In this document: in pieces, positions 17,805 through 26,218 of the stretch
Layout of the letters: each line of letters opens with the position of its first letter
Position numbering within the stretch: position 1 is the first letter of the stretch
Assembly: GCA_013791855.1 (NCBI GenBank)
Contig: VMTA01000016.1
Location: 1-32,936, forward strand
Source: Sideroxydans sp.
Lineage (GTDB): Bacteria > Pseudomonadota > Gammaproteobacteria > Burkholderiales > Gallionellaceae
Reading direction: 5' to 3'
DNA: 32,936 nt
The notes under the pieces: generated by a model
What the model was told of the DNA's origin: nothing
Databases searched by the model: none
What the model saw: the letters and a program-made list of their open reading frames with translations, nothing else
Program-made: the position numbers and the translations under genes

Positions 17805-18215
17805 CTACCATGCTGCGCCATTCCATAAACGCTCACCATTCGAACTGATTGAAATATCGCCATCACCCTCCTGAGCACCGCCCGCCACCGGCGTGGCAGT
17901 CAGCGTAAAGGATTGCCCATCCGATACCAACTGAATGGTGTACTTGTCATCCGTAGTCTGGTTATGAGTCAAGCCCAACCCCCCGGTTGAGTTTCCGTCA
18001 TATCCCGTCGTCAAGTTGGCGGTATAGGCATTCGAATTAAGGTATATCTTCTCTTGTACGGAGGCCAGATTCAATAACTCCGTCTTGGCTGCTTCCCGAG
18101 AACTTTTTACCAAATAAGTCTGGTAACTGGGCACGGCAATCCCCGCCAAAATCGCCACGATCACAACAGCAATCATCACCTCTATCAAACTGAATCCGCG
18201 CTGTATCTTATCCAT
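17805..18215 (-). CDS. pilE: Type IV minor pilin PilE
   Basis: This 136-residue prepilin has the leader MDKIQRG cut before Phe8 (G|FSLIEV), with Glu at mature position 5 and a hydrophobic helix (AVVIVAILAGIAVPSY). It then has a small globular domain with GLGLTHNQTTDDKYTIQL and a C-terminus DISISSNGERLWNGAAW. It has no cysteine, so the usual C-terminal disulfide loop is absent. The ATG at 18215 is chosen over that at 18221 because AAGGGA lies about seven bases before it. Its place after pilY1 matches PilE of Pseudomonas, a minor pilin of the priming complex at the pilus tip. It could instead be a major-pilin-like protein, but the context favours minor. Confidence 0.88.
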   Translation of the reverse strand: MDKIQRGFSLIEVMIAVVIVAILAGIAVPSYQTYLVKSSREAAKTELLNLASVQEKIYLNSNAYTANLTTGYDGNSTGGLGLTHNQTTDDKYTIQLVSDGQSFTLTATPVAGGAQEGDGDISISSNGERLWNGAAW

Positions 18216-18228
18216 TGTCATTTCCCTT

Positions 18229-21200
18229 TCAGTCACGCACGATCTCATGCCACGACACGCGACCGGTTCGTGCCCGGTCGCCACGCTGGTTACCGCCCGC
18301 ACAACCCGCCCCCACGCAACTGCCAGTGGCAGCGACGACTTCCGTTGTCGTATTACCTAACGCATCAGTCGTAACGATGGTTGTGGTGCCGTCTGCGTTG
18401 TGGGTTCGCACAATAGTGGCCGTGCTCCCATTGGCATAGGTGATCACCGTCGTGATGATCTCGTTACCCCCTGCATCATAGGATACTGTGGTCGCGGTAC
18501 TGGTCACATCGCCACCACCGCCAGACAAGTCACCTATCTTGGGATCAGAAGATCCGGCTGCAGGCGTACTGGACGACGAAGTGCCATTATCCTGCGCCGG
18601 TGCCTTGGTCCATCCCACGCTGTCATAACAGAGATTATTGGGATGGTGCCAATAGATGGACCATTCAACCAACAGGTAATCATCGTAGTACTCTTTCTTC
18701 AACCGCCAACCATATTCCAGACGGCCGTTGGGATCATTCAATTCGATTGCCTCATTGGGAGTCGAATCTTTGATCACCTGCAAAGTCAATGCACCGTTAT
18801 GCCGCACACCTGCATAGCTGTTGCCAGAACTACCACTGACCCCGGGGCCGTCATCCCCGTTTGTGGGCGGTATCACTGGCTGGTACAGGTTGCTATCACC
18901 CGTACCGTCACTCTGCCACACACAAGCATATTTGTTCGGTATCAAACCAGCACGCACATCGCCGTTACCCCACCAGTTCTTGGCGGTCAAGGCATCCTTG
19001 GGCATATTGACAGCCAAGCTACCCACCGTCGTGCGCGTATAGGTGGGAAGCGTCGCCAGGTCTAGACTGGCAACGTTGGCCATATAGTCTTTGACTGAGA
19101 CATAACCGGCATCTACGTTGTACAGGTAAGTCGAGTCACCAATATGCAGTTTCACTGCCGGACTCAGATATTGATTGTGCATCAACACCTTGAATGCCGT
19201 CGAAGTGCTGGTAATGGCATTTTTGATATCGAACCCAGTATCACTGGGTGCAAGCGTATTCACACCCGTCACATTGAACACATCGTCCCATTGGTGAATG
19301 TGTTTTTTCTTGAAGCATTGCTTGTAACCCGTGATCGTAGGCGCTGTTCCTCCGCTAAAGGTACCACCCGACAATTGCGGTGCCAGATCCTCCCAGCCCG
19401 TAGCCGCGACCGGCGTGACGCCGCCCGCTGTAGCTGTCTTGCTGATGGTGATATCGCCAAAATCGCTCAAGCTACCCACCGTGACAGACGCGCCATTCCC
19501 GTAAGTCGTGGTATCCACCAGGCAGACTGTATTGCTGGATTGCGCGGCGCAGGTTGGTGTTACCGAATTCCCGCCGATATACGCCTGGATACTGCCCCCT
19601 GTACCAATATCGCTCACCACCGTGCTCACCACTTGTGCGGGAGTCTTGCTTCTACCCGGAGTGATGGCATCCTTATCTGCCGAGACGCCGCCAACCTTGA
19701 TCGATTGGCTAGAAAGATCGTCATCGATCATTGGCGTGCCGCTGTTGCGTGTCTTGGTCCCGCTGAAGGTGATCAGGCCCGTGGGACGTACACCTGTCGT
19801 ACCGGGCAAGCCGGCTTGTGAGGTGCCGCTAATGAACGTGAACGTCTTGCCGTTCCAGCTCGTCCCTACGGGGGCGGTCACCGTCACCGTACTGCTGGAT
19901 ACGGTAGCGGTAAAACCGTTGGTCACCTTATTCTTGATGGTGGTGGCATTGGTCGTGGTGGCAGTGCCATTTGGAAGGTCAGAAATGGTCAGCGCTGGCA
20001 CGATTTCGGTGCCGTCTACCAATATGCCGCCCAGTGTCGCAGGCAAGCTGCTTCCCGTGCTCCCTACCGTAATAGTGGCTGTAGCGCCGGTACCGCCAGA
20101 AGTCGTGTATCCGCATGGCGGGTTACCATAAAAGACATCCACGTCAAAGTGGCCGCCTGTCACGCCATAATCCACGGGGATCTGCGGAAAGACCACATCC
20201 GGATTCTGATTGAAGAGCGTGAAGTTCAGGGTGGCCAGTTGCACCAATACCGGCTGCGACATCACACCATGATCCTGGAACTTGCCGACGATGATGCCAT
20301 CTGTTGTCAGGATCGGATCATCGACATTCGTCCCCATAGGCAGCACATCTGTTGCCGTGTAGGTGATGCGGTCCGCATCCGTCAACAACAGGTCGCCGTT
20401 CATATCGAAGATCGGGCGGTTCTCGCTGCCCGATCCGCCTGAGAGGTAATCCAGCTCCATCAACCAGTTCTCACCATAGACAGTCGTGGTGGTGCCCGTA
20501 GGGATATAGGATTTTGTGGGATCGTAACTGGTAAAGAAGAAAGTGCCGTTCTCAATGAACATACCTTGCCCGCCAACCCGCTCTCCAGCAGGCAATGCCA
20601 CTTTCCAGCCTTTATAGCCAGTCATCGAGTTATTGCTGGCACGCCTTACGCGCACCGCACTCCCGGACTGCGTATAGCTACGTTCTTCGAGAGTTTGCGT
20701 CTGCAAAGCGGTGTTGGCTACCGGAGCACCATCCCACACGCCATAGACGTAATAAACCGAGCTATCCGCCATATCGGTATCCGAAAACATTCCTCCGGTT
20801 CCGAATGTCACCATGTAACCGCCATCCGGATGACGGGCGGTTGACGGATTACTTGTGATGGGCTGGGCAGGGGAAGTGACCAGTAAAGCACTTGCCGTCC
20901 AACTCGCCGCCGTTGTGCTCGTAAGGTCAAACTTCCATAACGTGCCGTTCAGATCGCCCGCATAGACACGATCCGCCTTCCCGTCAAAATTAACGTCGAT
21001 CGCCTTGGGTGCGGAAAGGCCGTTCGGGCTGCTTGCCGTTCCGCTGGTGCCAGCCTGAATGGCACGTATCAACGTGCCATCCGCTGCATTGATCACATAC
21101 AGATAAGCCTGATAGTCACCAGCATCGTTGTAGCCGTTCCCCACGATGACCGCATCCTGCCCGGTAGGCACTTGAGCGATCAATGGCGTGCTATCGGTAT

Positions 21201-22176
21201 AGCCCAGATTGTTGTAGTCACTGTCTGCAGTGTGATTCCGCTTACCACCCGCCGCATCGCGCATCACTTCCCACAACAGCTTGCTCGCCACGCCCGTTTC
21301 GGTCGTTGCAGTCAATCCCGCACTACCGTCTATTTTCAGGGCGTAGACGCCCTTGCCACCCGCCCCCAGATCACCGGCGATGATGCGTGTCGAGGTTCCG
21401 GAGATCGTGACGGAGCCCACATTGATCTGACCATCTGCAAAATAGTCGTGTGTATAGGGATTATTGGCATATGTCTTCAGTTTGGATAACAACATGGAAG
21501 GCACGTATGCCCAGCGTTCTACCCCCGTGTCAGCATTGAATGCATGCAACATTCCGTCGTTGGCAGACACGAATACAGTCGGATTCGTGGAGTCATCCAC
21601 GTAATAAGGCCGAGAATGGACAATATCTCCCAAGACGGATTTGCGGTAACGCATCTGCGGAAGGTTCAATCCCTCGTTGGTGCGATCCCCTCGCAGATAA
21701 TTCACGACTTGCGTCGCTGTCCAGGTTGTAGTCGACAAAGTCAGCGCAAGCGCCGTTTGCTGTGCGGCAGATAAACTTGTTGCACGGAAAGGAACGCTCG
21801 CTTTTGTACTGTCATTCATGGTTGCAATCAAACGGTCGGTATCCCAATTCATTTGATCCAACTGGTTAGCGGCCCCGCCTGTCCAACGTTCGGCTGCTGT
21901 ATTAACCGTGCCTGTCGTGCTAACTGGATAAGCGTACAGATTCCCGCTCCAGAACTCGCGTTCGTATTCAGTGCGATATTCCGTCTCATTGCCGCTGGTC
22001 AAGTTGTAGTTTGAAAGATCCACTTGAGCCACGTAGCCAGTCGGCTGTACTGCCGGTGAATAGGTGGCGATCGCGATCGCCATGCGCATGATGGCGAACG
22101 AGATACCAAGAATGACGAACATACCCAGCCAGGATAGTTCTCGACGAGATTCAAAAGGGGTGGATTTAACGCTCAT
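18229..22176 (-). CDS. pilY1: PilY1-type pilus tip protein with N-terminal propeller and long C-terminal extension
   Basis: PilY1 is the tip adhesin and assembly factor of type IV pili, exported to the periplasm and pilus tip. This 1315-residue protein has a signal segment (about 18-38, ending AIAIA). The PilY1 pre-propeller region (VNYLRGD, SVLGDIVHSRPYYV) leads to a beta-propeller at about 185-480, with VFVSANDGMLHAF, GDLGAGGKGVYAL and a calcium-binding-type loop DVNFDGKAD near 395. Canonical PilY1 has this propeller near the C-terminus behind a von Willebrand-like domain. Here no such domain is seen, and about 830 Thr/Gly/Ser-rich residues follow, including repeat-like beta domains (about 690-930) and a C-terminal stretch with YDAGGNE- and HNADGTT-type repeats. 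AAGGAG seven bases upstream fixes the ATG at 22176. Confidence 0.9.
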   Translation of the reverse strand: MSVKSTPFESRRELSWLGMFVILGISFAIMRMAIAIATYSPAVQPTGYVAQVDLSNYNLTSGNETEYRTEYEREFWSGNLYAYPVSTTGTVNTAAERWTGGAANQLDQMNWDTDRLIATMNDSTKASVPFRATSLSAAQQTALALTLSTTTWTATQVVNYLRGDRTNEGLNLPQMRYRKSVLGDIVHSRPYYVDDSTNPTVFVSANDGMLHAFNADTGVERWAYVPSMLLSKLKTYANNPYTHDYFADGQINVGSVTISGTSTRIIAGDLGAGGKGVYALKIDGSAGLTATTETGVASKLLWEVMRDAAGGKRNHTADSDYNNLGYTDSTPLIAQVPTGQDAVIVGNGYNDAGDYQAYLYVINAADGTLIRAIQAGTSGTASSPNGLSAPKAIDVNFDGKADRVYAGDLNGTLWKFDLTSTTAASWTASALLVTSPAQPITSNPSTARHPDGGYMVTFGTGGMFSDTDMADSSVYYVYGVWDGAPVANTALQTQTLEERSYTQSGSAVRVRRASNNSMTGYKGWKVALPAGERVGGQGMFIENGTFFFTSYDPTKSYIPTGTTTTVYGENWLMELDYLSGGSGSENRPIFDMNGDLLLTDADRITYTATDVLPMGTNVDDPILTTDGIIVGKFQDHGVMSQPVLVQLATLNFTLFNQNPDVVFPQIPVDYGVTGGHFDVDVFYGNPPCGYTTSGGTGATATITVGSTGSSLPATLGGILVDGTEIVPALTISDLPNGTATTTNATTIKNKVTNGFTATVSSSTVTVTAPVGTSWNGKTFTFISGTSQAGLPGTTGVRPTGLITFSGTKTRNSGTPMIDDDLSSQSIKVGGVSADKDAITPGRSKTPAQVVSTVVSDIGTGGSIQAYIGGNSVTPTCAAQSSNTVCLVDTTTYGNGASVTVGSLSDFGDITISKTATAGGVTPVAATGWEDLAPQLSGGTFSGGTAPTITGYKQCFKKKHIHQWDDVFNVTGVNTLAPSDTGFDIKNAITSTSTAFKVLMHNQYLSPAVKLHIGDSTYLYNVDAGYVSVKDYMANVASLDLATLPTYTRTTVGSLAVNMPKDALTAKNWWGNGDVRAGLIPNKYACVWQSDGTGDSNLYQPVIPPTNGDDGPGVSGSSGNSYAGVRHNGALTLQVIKDSTPNEAIELNDPNGRLEYGWRLKKEYYDDYLLVEWSIYWHHPNNLCYDSVGWTKAPAQDNGTSSSSTPAAGSSDPKIGDLSGGGGDVTSTATTVSYDAGGNEIITTVITYANGSTATIVRTHNADGTTTIVTTDALGNTTTEVVAATGSCVGAGCAGGNQRGDRARTGRVSWHEIVRD

Positions 22177-22190
22177 GGCATTTCTCCTTG

Positions 22191-22712
22191 TCAGCAACTT
22201 AATACGCTGTAATAGGATTCGACGAACTTCACCGCGCCGCGCGCACTGGTGCCGCGCCCGACGATACGATAGGTATTGACCTTGTTGCAGGCGGCGCTCG
22301 TCCGTCCGCCGATATCAGCACCGGAAGTGAGCAATTGATTGTTCTCGGACATCAGGTCGATGAAATAACGTTGTGCTGAATTCCCCCCGACGGCGACGGA
22401 GGAATCATCAGTCCACGTCATGTTTAGCGAATCGGGTTCAGCAGCCAATGTATAGAGCCCGCCGACAGTCGTAGCCGAGAATGCCGCATTACGGAAATTT
22501 TCCACACCACCGGTGCTACCACCGATCCATTCTTCACCTGCTGCCATTGCGGCTTCTGCATTATTCAATGCGGAATCCTGGAATTGCAGGTTTCCCGCCA
22601 ATTTGAAAGCCGTATCAGACGTAACCATCGCACTGACCCCGAGCAGCATCAAAATCACCAAAATAATCATGCTGATGATCAAGGATGACCCACGCTGTAA
22701 TAAAGAGTCCAT
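22191..22712 (-). CDS. pilX: Type IV minor pilin PilX
   Basis: This 173-residue PilX-family minor pilin has a short leader (MDSLLQRG) before a strongly hydrophobic segment SSLIISMIILVILMLLG. The residue at mature position 5 is Ile instead of Glu, as is usual for PilX/GspK-like minor pilins that sit at the tip. The sequence AEAAMAAGEEWI resembles the N-terminal PilX domain. A C-terminal cysteine (SVLSC) and Cys in SAACNK could pair. The ATG at 22712 is preferred over GTG 22715 because AAGGAG is six bases away. It lies between pilW (10-base gap) and pilY1 (14-base gap). Confidence 0.88.
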   Translation of the reverse strand: MDSLLQRGSSLIISMIILVILMLLGVSAMVTSDTAFKLAGNLQFQDSALNNAEAAMAAGEEWIGGSTGGVENFRNAAFSATTVGGLYTLAAEPDSLNMTWTDDSSVAVGGNSAQRYFIDLMSENNQLLTSGADIGGRTSAACNKVNTYRIVGRGTSARGAVKFVESYYSVLSC

Positions 22713-22722
22713 CACTCGCTCC

Positions 22723-23703
22723 TTAATCTGTATTTCTCAGCTGAACGACTGACGTGAACAGTTGTCGCCGGAAATTGTCGTTGACCGTATATGTCACATC
22801 TCCCATCTGATAGCTGTTTGTATTGGCATACCCGGATTCCGCCTGACGGTTGCGGGACAGAAGCCACAGGCGCACCGCCACGACCTCTTCCCAGTCAGTG
22901 AAACCACCCGCCGTAGCTGTACCGACTATCCCATCAGGGTCGAAATATTGAGAATTTAGATCAGTCGAGAGCCGGGAAAATTGCACTTGAAAATGCTCGA
23001 TCCCAGGAACCACCTCCTCATCCACCATCGAACCTGCCAACAGACTCAAGCGGCGCAATGCAGGCATCGAAGAATCCGCATCGGCCACCCCGATGTAATA
23101 AACATATTCCTGCACCAGATAATCCGCCAACGGCGAACCCGCAACCGACGGTGAGCCGCCAATTGCCAGCTGCCCACCCGTTGCGGCAAACATCACAGCC
23201 TCGGTATAAGTGGAACGCAAATAATGATTGCCCCCAACCAGCGCTCCGGACTTTAGCGGCGCGCCTGCCACACGACGGATCACCAGCACATCTCCACGCA
23301 AAGGGGCGGTCGCCAGACAATTGGCAGCGAACGGATTGCTGTCATTGGCACCCCACACGCTCTGGCGCAGGTTGCCGATGAAGCTGCCCGATGTACCGCC
23401 CGCATCCAGACATTCATTTGTTGCACCGCCGGTACTTGCATCCACTCTCAACTGCTCAGCCTTAACGCCCCAGGTGTAACCGCGAAAACCGGCATGTCGC
23501 AACTGGGTGCGCAAGTGATCAAGTGCATAACGACCGTTTTCCTGCAATTCCGAAGTCCGCTCGTTGCTCTTGCTGCTTTTCGTATTGCTTACCAACACAC
23601 CGACCAAGGCAGCAATGATGATAAGGCCCACAGTAATGGAGATCATCATCTCCACAATACTGAAACCCGCATCCGATAGAGTTTTCCTGCACCTGGTATT
23701 CAT
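22723..23703 (-). CDS. pilW: Type IV minor pilin PilW
   Basis: This 326-residue prepilin has the leader MNTRCRKTLSDAG cut before Phe14 (G|FSIVEMMISIT) and Glu at mature position 5. A long hydrophobic helix follows, then ELQENGRYALDHLRTQLRHAGFRG, which is characteristic of PilW. The globular part has cysteines in NECLDAGG and AANCLAT. The ATG shares one base with the pilV stop (TGATG), indicating coupled translation. PilW with PilV, PilX, FimT/U and PilE primes pilus assembly and carries PilY1 to the tip. Confidence 0.9.
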   Translation of the reverse strand: MNTRCRKTLSDAGFSIVEMMISITVGLIIIAALVGVLVSNTKSSKSNERTSELQENGRYALDHLRTQLRHAGFRGYTWGVKAEQLRVDASTGGATNECLDAGGTSGSFIGNLRQSVWGANDSNPFAANCLATAPLRGDVLVIRRVAGAPLKSGALVGGNHYLRSTYTEAVMFAATGGQLAIGGSPSVAGSPLADYLVQEYVYYIGVADADSSMPALRRLSLLAGSMVDEEVVPGIEHFQVQFSRLSTDLNSQYFDPDGIVGTATAGGFTDWEEVVAVRLWLLSRNRQAESGYANTNSYQMGDVTYTVNDNFRRQLFTSVVQLRNTD

Positions 23704-24191
23704 CAGCTGTCACTCCTTATCGAGCGCGTTGCCGTATATGAGAAAGACTCGCCAGTACTACCCGCATTACCACTACGATCCACCCAGTTGATACGTATGC
23801 GATATGAACTTGGATTTCCAATGGCCAACGACTCAACCAGCCAAGTCGCTTGCGGCAACCCGGAGGTAATGATCGCATTCTCCCATTGCGCGACATCCCA
23901 AACCGCCAAAGTAGCATTGTCGCAAGCACTTGCACTGCAATCCGTTGTTGCGACACTAGGGGAGCTAGCCGTAGCCACTGCATAATTACCCGCAACAGCG
24001 GCGATCTCGTTACCCTCCATGCGCTCCGCCAAGTCATTGGCCAAAAACACAGCTTGCGTACGAAAATCACCACTTTTTCCCAGTTTCATGGCCTGCAATT
24101 GCATGCCGGCCGTTCCCAGCAAAGCGGTAGCGATGATCACCAACGTGATCAGGACTTCAATCATTGAAAAACCGCGTTGAAAGCACTTCAT
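23703..24191 (-). CDS. pilV: Type IV minor pilin PilV
   Basis: This 162-residue PilV-type prepilin has the leader MKCFQRG cut before Phe8 (G|FSMIEVLIT), Glu at mature position 5, then ATALLGTAGMQLQAMK and FLANDLAERMEGN, the typical PilV pattern. One cysteine pair (TDCSASACDN) may close a small loop. The ATG at 24191 is four bases after the fimT stop and has AGGTGA just upstream. In-frame sequence further upstream lies inside fimT. Confidence 0.9.
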   Translation of the reverse strand: MKCFQRGFSMIEVLITLVIIATALLGTAGMQLQAMKLGKSGDFRTQAVFLANDLAERMEGNEIAAVAGNYAVATASSPSVATTDCSASACDNATLAVWDVAQWENAIITSGLPQATWLVESLAIGNPSSYRIRINWVDRSGNAGSTGESFSYTATRSIRSDS

Positions 24192-24195
24192 GATC

Positions 24196-24717
24196 TCACC
24201 TCGAAATATTTCCCGTGGCAGACACTGCCAGCGTCTTGGTTTGAGCGCCATCCCAACTCCCGGCCAACGACAAAGTCACTCCACCTCCGCCCCCTTGGGT
24301 CCCATTCGGGTTGTATCGAACGGGTGTGGCCGAAGCTGTCAAGGTAAGCGATGAGTGCAAAGCACCTCGCACCACGACAGGATTTGGATCTGTTGCGCTG
24401 GTTGAGTCGCAATTATTATCGCCATTCGCATCGAAACACACCAACCAGCCTGTAGACCAATTGGTCAACGCAGTGCACGCAGCGCCATCAGCGGTGTTGC
24501 AGACCAGCACGCGTGCATTACGTTTGATCGCTTCGCTACGCGCGCGGTTAAGATCAGCAAGGAGTTGAGATTGCGCACTTCCTTGGCGAGTGTCATTCAT
24601 CAGGGAAGTGAACGAAGGGGCCGCCAATGACGCGAGAATTGCGGCTATCGCAATAACGATCAACAACTCCACCAGAGTGAAGCCGTCTTGCCCCTTAAGT
24701 TGGAAAGATCGCCACAT
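24196..24717 (-). CDS. fimT: FimT/FimU (GspH-type) minor pilin
   Basis: This 173-residue prepilin has the leader MWRSFQLKGQDG cut before Phe13 (G|FTLVELLIVIAIAAILASLAAP), the GspH/FimT pattern. Further family features are LLADLNRARSEAIKRNARVLVC and a cysteine-bearing region CFDANGDNNCD. AAAGGGTGG upstream supports the ATG at 24717. It is the first gene of the pilin operon; Pseudomonas has both fimT and fimU here, this window only one. Homologues bind DNA in some species, but that is not deducible here. Confidence 0.88.
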   Translation of the reverse strand: MWRSFQLKGQDGFTLVELLIVIAIAAILASLAAPSFTSLMNDTRQGSAQSQLLADLNRARSEAIKRNARVLVCNTADGAACTALTNWSTGWLVCFDANGDNNCDSTSATDPNPVVVRGALHSSLTLTASATPVRYNPNGTQGGGGGVTLSLAGSWDGAQTKTLAVSATGNISR

Positions 24718-24750
24718 GCAACCACCCTTTAATGCCGTTAAGATGATCGC

Positions 24751-24779
24751 AGTATCAAACTGTCTCAAATGGAAAGCAA
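24751..24779 (-). promoter_or_regulatory. possible promoter of the fimT-pilVWXY1E-thiO operon
   Basis: On the minus strand TTGCTT (24779-24774), a 17-base spacer and GATACT (24756-24751) lie about 35 bases before the fimT ATG. No sigma-54 element (GG-N10-GC) is evident. No strong terminator separates ispH from this point, only a weak CGGC/GCCG hairpin near 24815, so read-through from ispH is also possible. Confidence 0.4.
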
Positions 24780-24834
24780 AACCAACCCTGATGAACGGTT
24801 AATCGGACGGATAAACGGCAAGTGGCCGGATGTA

Positions 24835-25761
24835 TCATTCAGACAACAATGCTTTGGGTATCGGAAACACCACGTTCTCCTCTATCCCGTCCAGTTCCTT
24901 CACATTGCCCGCCCCCAGTCCCTGCAGACGGGCGATCACCTCGGTGACCAGCACTTCCGGGGCGGAAGCGCCGGCGCTGATGCCGATGTTCTGCTTGCCT
25001 TGCAGCCACTCCGGTTGGACTTCGCTGGCGTTATCCACCAGATAGGCGGTGACGCCGATGTTCCGGGCGACTTCGCGCAGGCGGTTGGAATTGGAACTGT
25101 TCGGGGAACCGACTACGATGACCAGATCGCATTGTTGGGCCAGTAGTTTCACCGCATCCTGCCGGTTCTGCGTGGCGTAACAGATGTCGTCTTTCTTGGG
25201 GCCGGTGATCGAAGGGAAGCGCACCTTGAGGGCGGCGATGATGGTGCTGGCATCATCTACCGACAGTGTGGTCTGCGTCACATAAGCCAGATTCTGCTCA
25301 TCCGCTACTTGCAACTTCTCCACATCGGCGGGGGATTCGACCAGATACATGCCGCCCTCTGCCTGTCCCATGGTGCCTTCCACTTCGGGATGGCCCTTGT
25401 GGCCGATCATCACGATCTCTTTCTTCTGTCCGTGCAGACGCGAAACTTGCAGATGGACTTTGGTCACCAGCGGACAGGTGGCATCGAACACGGTCAGGTT
25501 GCGCGCTTCCGCTTCCTGACGCACGGATTGCGGCACACCGTGCGCGCTGAAGATCAGGATGCTGCCGGGCGGCACATCCTTCAGGTCCTCGATGAAGATC
25601 GCGCCCTTGGCCTTCAGCCCCTCGACCACGAACTTGTTGTGCACCACTTCGTGACGCACATAGATGGGCGCACCGTGCAGCGCGATGGCGCGCTCCACGA
25701 TCTCGATGGCGCGGTCTACGCCTGCGCAGAAGCCGCGCGGATTAGCCAGCAGTACGTTCAT
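24835..25761 (-). CDS. ispH: 4-hydroxy-3-methylbut-2-enyl diphosphate reductase IspH (LytB)
   Basis: IspH performs the last step of the MEP isoprenoid pathway, reducing HMBPP to IPP and DMAPP at an iron-sulfur cluster. The 308-residue protein has the three cluster cysteines Cys12 ([12 protein letters not shown]), Cys96 (DATCP) and Cys194 ([11 protein letters not shown]). The substrate site has His41, His74, His124 and Glu126. The ATG at 25761 with GAGGAAAG upstream gives the standard N-terminus [14 protein letters not shown], and it lies inside the 3' end of lspA with a 20-base overlap. E. coli and Pseudomonas have fkpB between lspA and ispH; it is missing here. Confidence 0.97.
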   Translation of the reverse strand: MNVLLANPRGFCAGVDRAIEIVERAIALHGAPIYVRHEVVHNKFVVEGLKAKGAIFIEDLKDVPPGSILIFSAHGVPQSVRQEAEARNLTVFDATCPLVTKVHLQVSRLHGQKKEIVMIGHKGHPEVEGTMGQAEGGMYLVESPADVEKLQVADEQNLAYVTQTTLSVDDASTIIAALKVRFPSITGPKKDDICYATQNRQDAVKLLAQQCDLVIVVGSPNSSNSNRLREVARNIGVTAYLVDNASEVQPEWLQGKQNIGISAGASAPEVLVTEVIARLQGLGAGNVKELDGIEENVVFPIPKALLSE

Positions 25762-26218
25762 GTTTCTTTCCTCGAATACCATCCCAGATCAGCAATGCGG
25801 CACCGCAGGTGATTGCCGAATCGGCTACATTGAAGGCGGCGAAGTGATAACCCGCCCAGTGAAAATCCAGAAAGTCGACCACGTAACCATAGGCGATGCG
25901 GTCGATCAGATTGCCCAGCGCACCGCCGAGTATCAGCGCCAGCGCCAACGCGAAGAGCTTCTCGGCCTGATGCTTGCGCAGCAGCCACACGATCCACACC
26001 GACGCCACGACGGCGATGAGGGAGAATAACCAGCGCTGCATCCCGCCCGCCTCGCTCAAAAAGCTGAACGCGGCGCCGGTGTTATGCGCCAGTACCAGAT
26101 TGAAGAACGAGGTGATCGCAAGCGATTCGCCATAGACGAAGTGGCTGCTGATGGCGAGCTTGCTCGTCTGGTCAAGGATGATGACCACGACTGCCAGCAG
26201 CAGCCAGCGTTTAAGCAT
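25742..26218 (-). CDS. lspA: Lipoprotein signal peptidase LspA (signal peptidase II)
   Basis: LspA removes signal peptides from prolipoproteins in the inner membrane. The 158-residue protein has four hydrophobic helices. The catalytic aspartates are Asp115 (VVDF) and Asp133 (FNVADSAI), and the conserved [14 protein letters not shown] and GNLIDR motifs are present. The ATG at 26218 overlaps the end of ileS by eight bases, and its own 3' end overlaps ispH by 20 bases. The C-terminal tail GKKHERTAG is encoded within the ispH leader and start. Confidence 0.97.
   Translation of the reverse strand: MLKRWLLLAVVVIILDQTSKLAISSHFVYGESLAITSFFNLVLAHNTGAAFSFLSEAGGMQRWLFSLIAVVASVWIVWLLRKHQAEKLFALALALILGGALGNLIDRIAYGYVVDFLDFHWAGYHFAAFNVADSAITCGAALLIWDGIRGKKHERTAG

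Noticed and set aside
18300-20110. Thr/Gly-rich tandem sequence in pilY1 considered as a DNA repeat array or CRISPR
   Set aside because: There are no regularly spaced identical units at the DNA level; it is coding sequence in an unbroken frame.
18229-24717. The pil cluster as a recently acquired island, since its composition looks less G+C-rich than its neighbours
   Set aside because: No integrase, tRNA junction repeat or insertion sequence flanks it, and its position after ispH is conserved in distant proteobacteria; surface protein genes often differ in composition.
24718-24834. A sigma-54 promoter for the pilin operon
   Set aside because: Pilin genes often use sigma-54, but no GG-N10-GC element with correct spacing was found; a sigma-70-like pair fits better.
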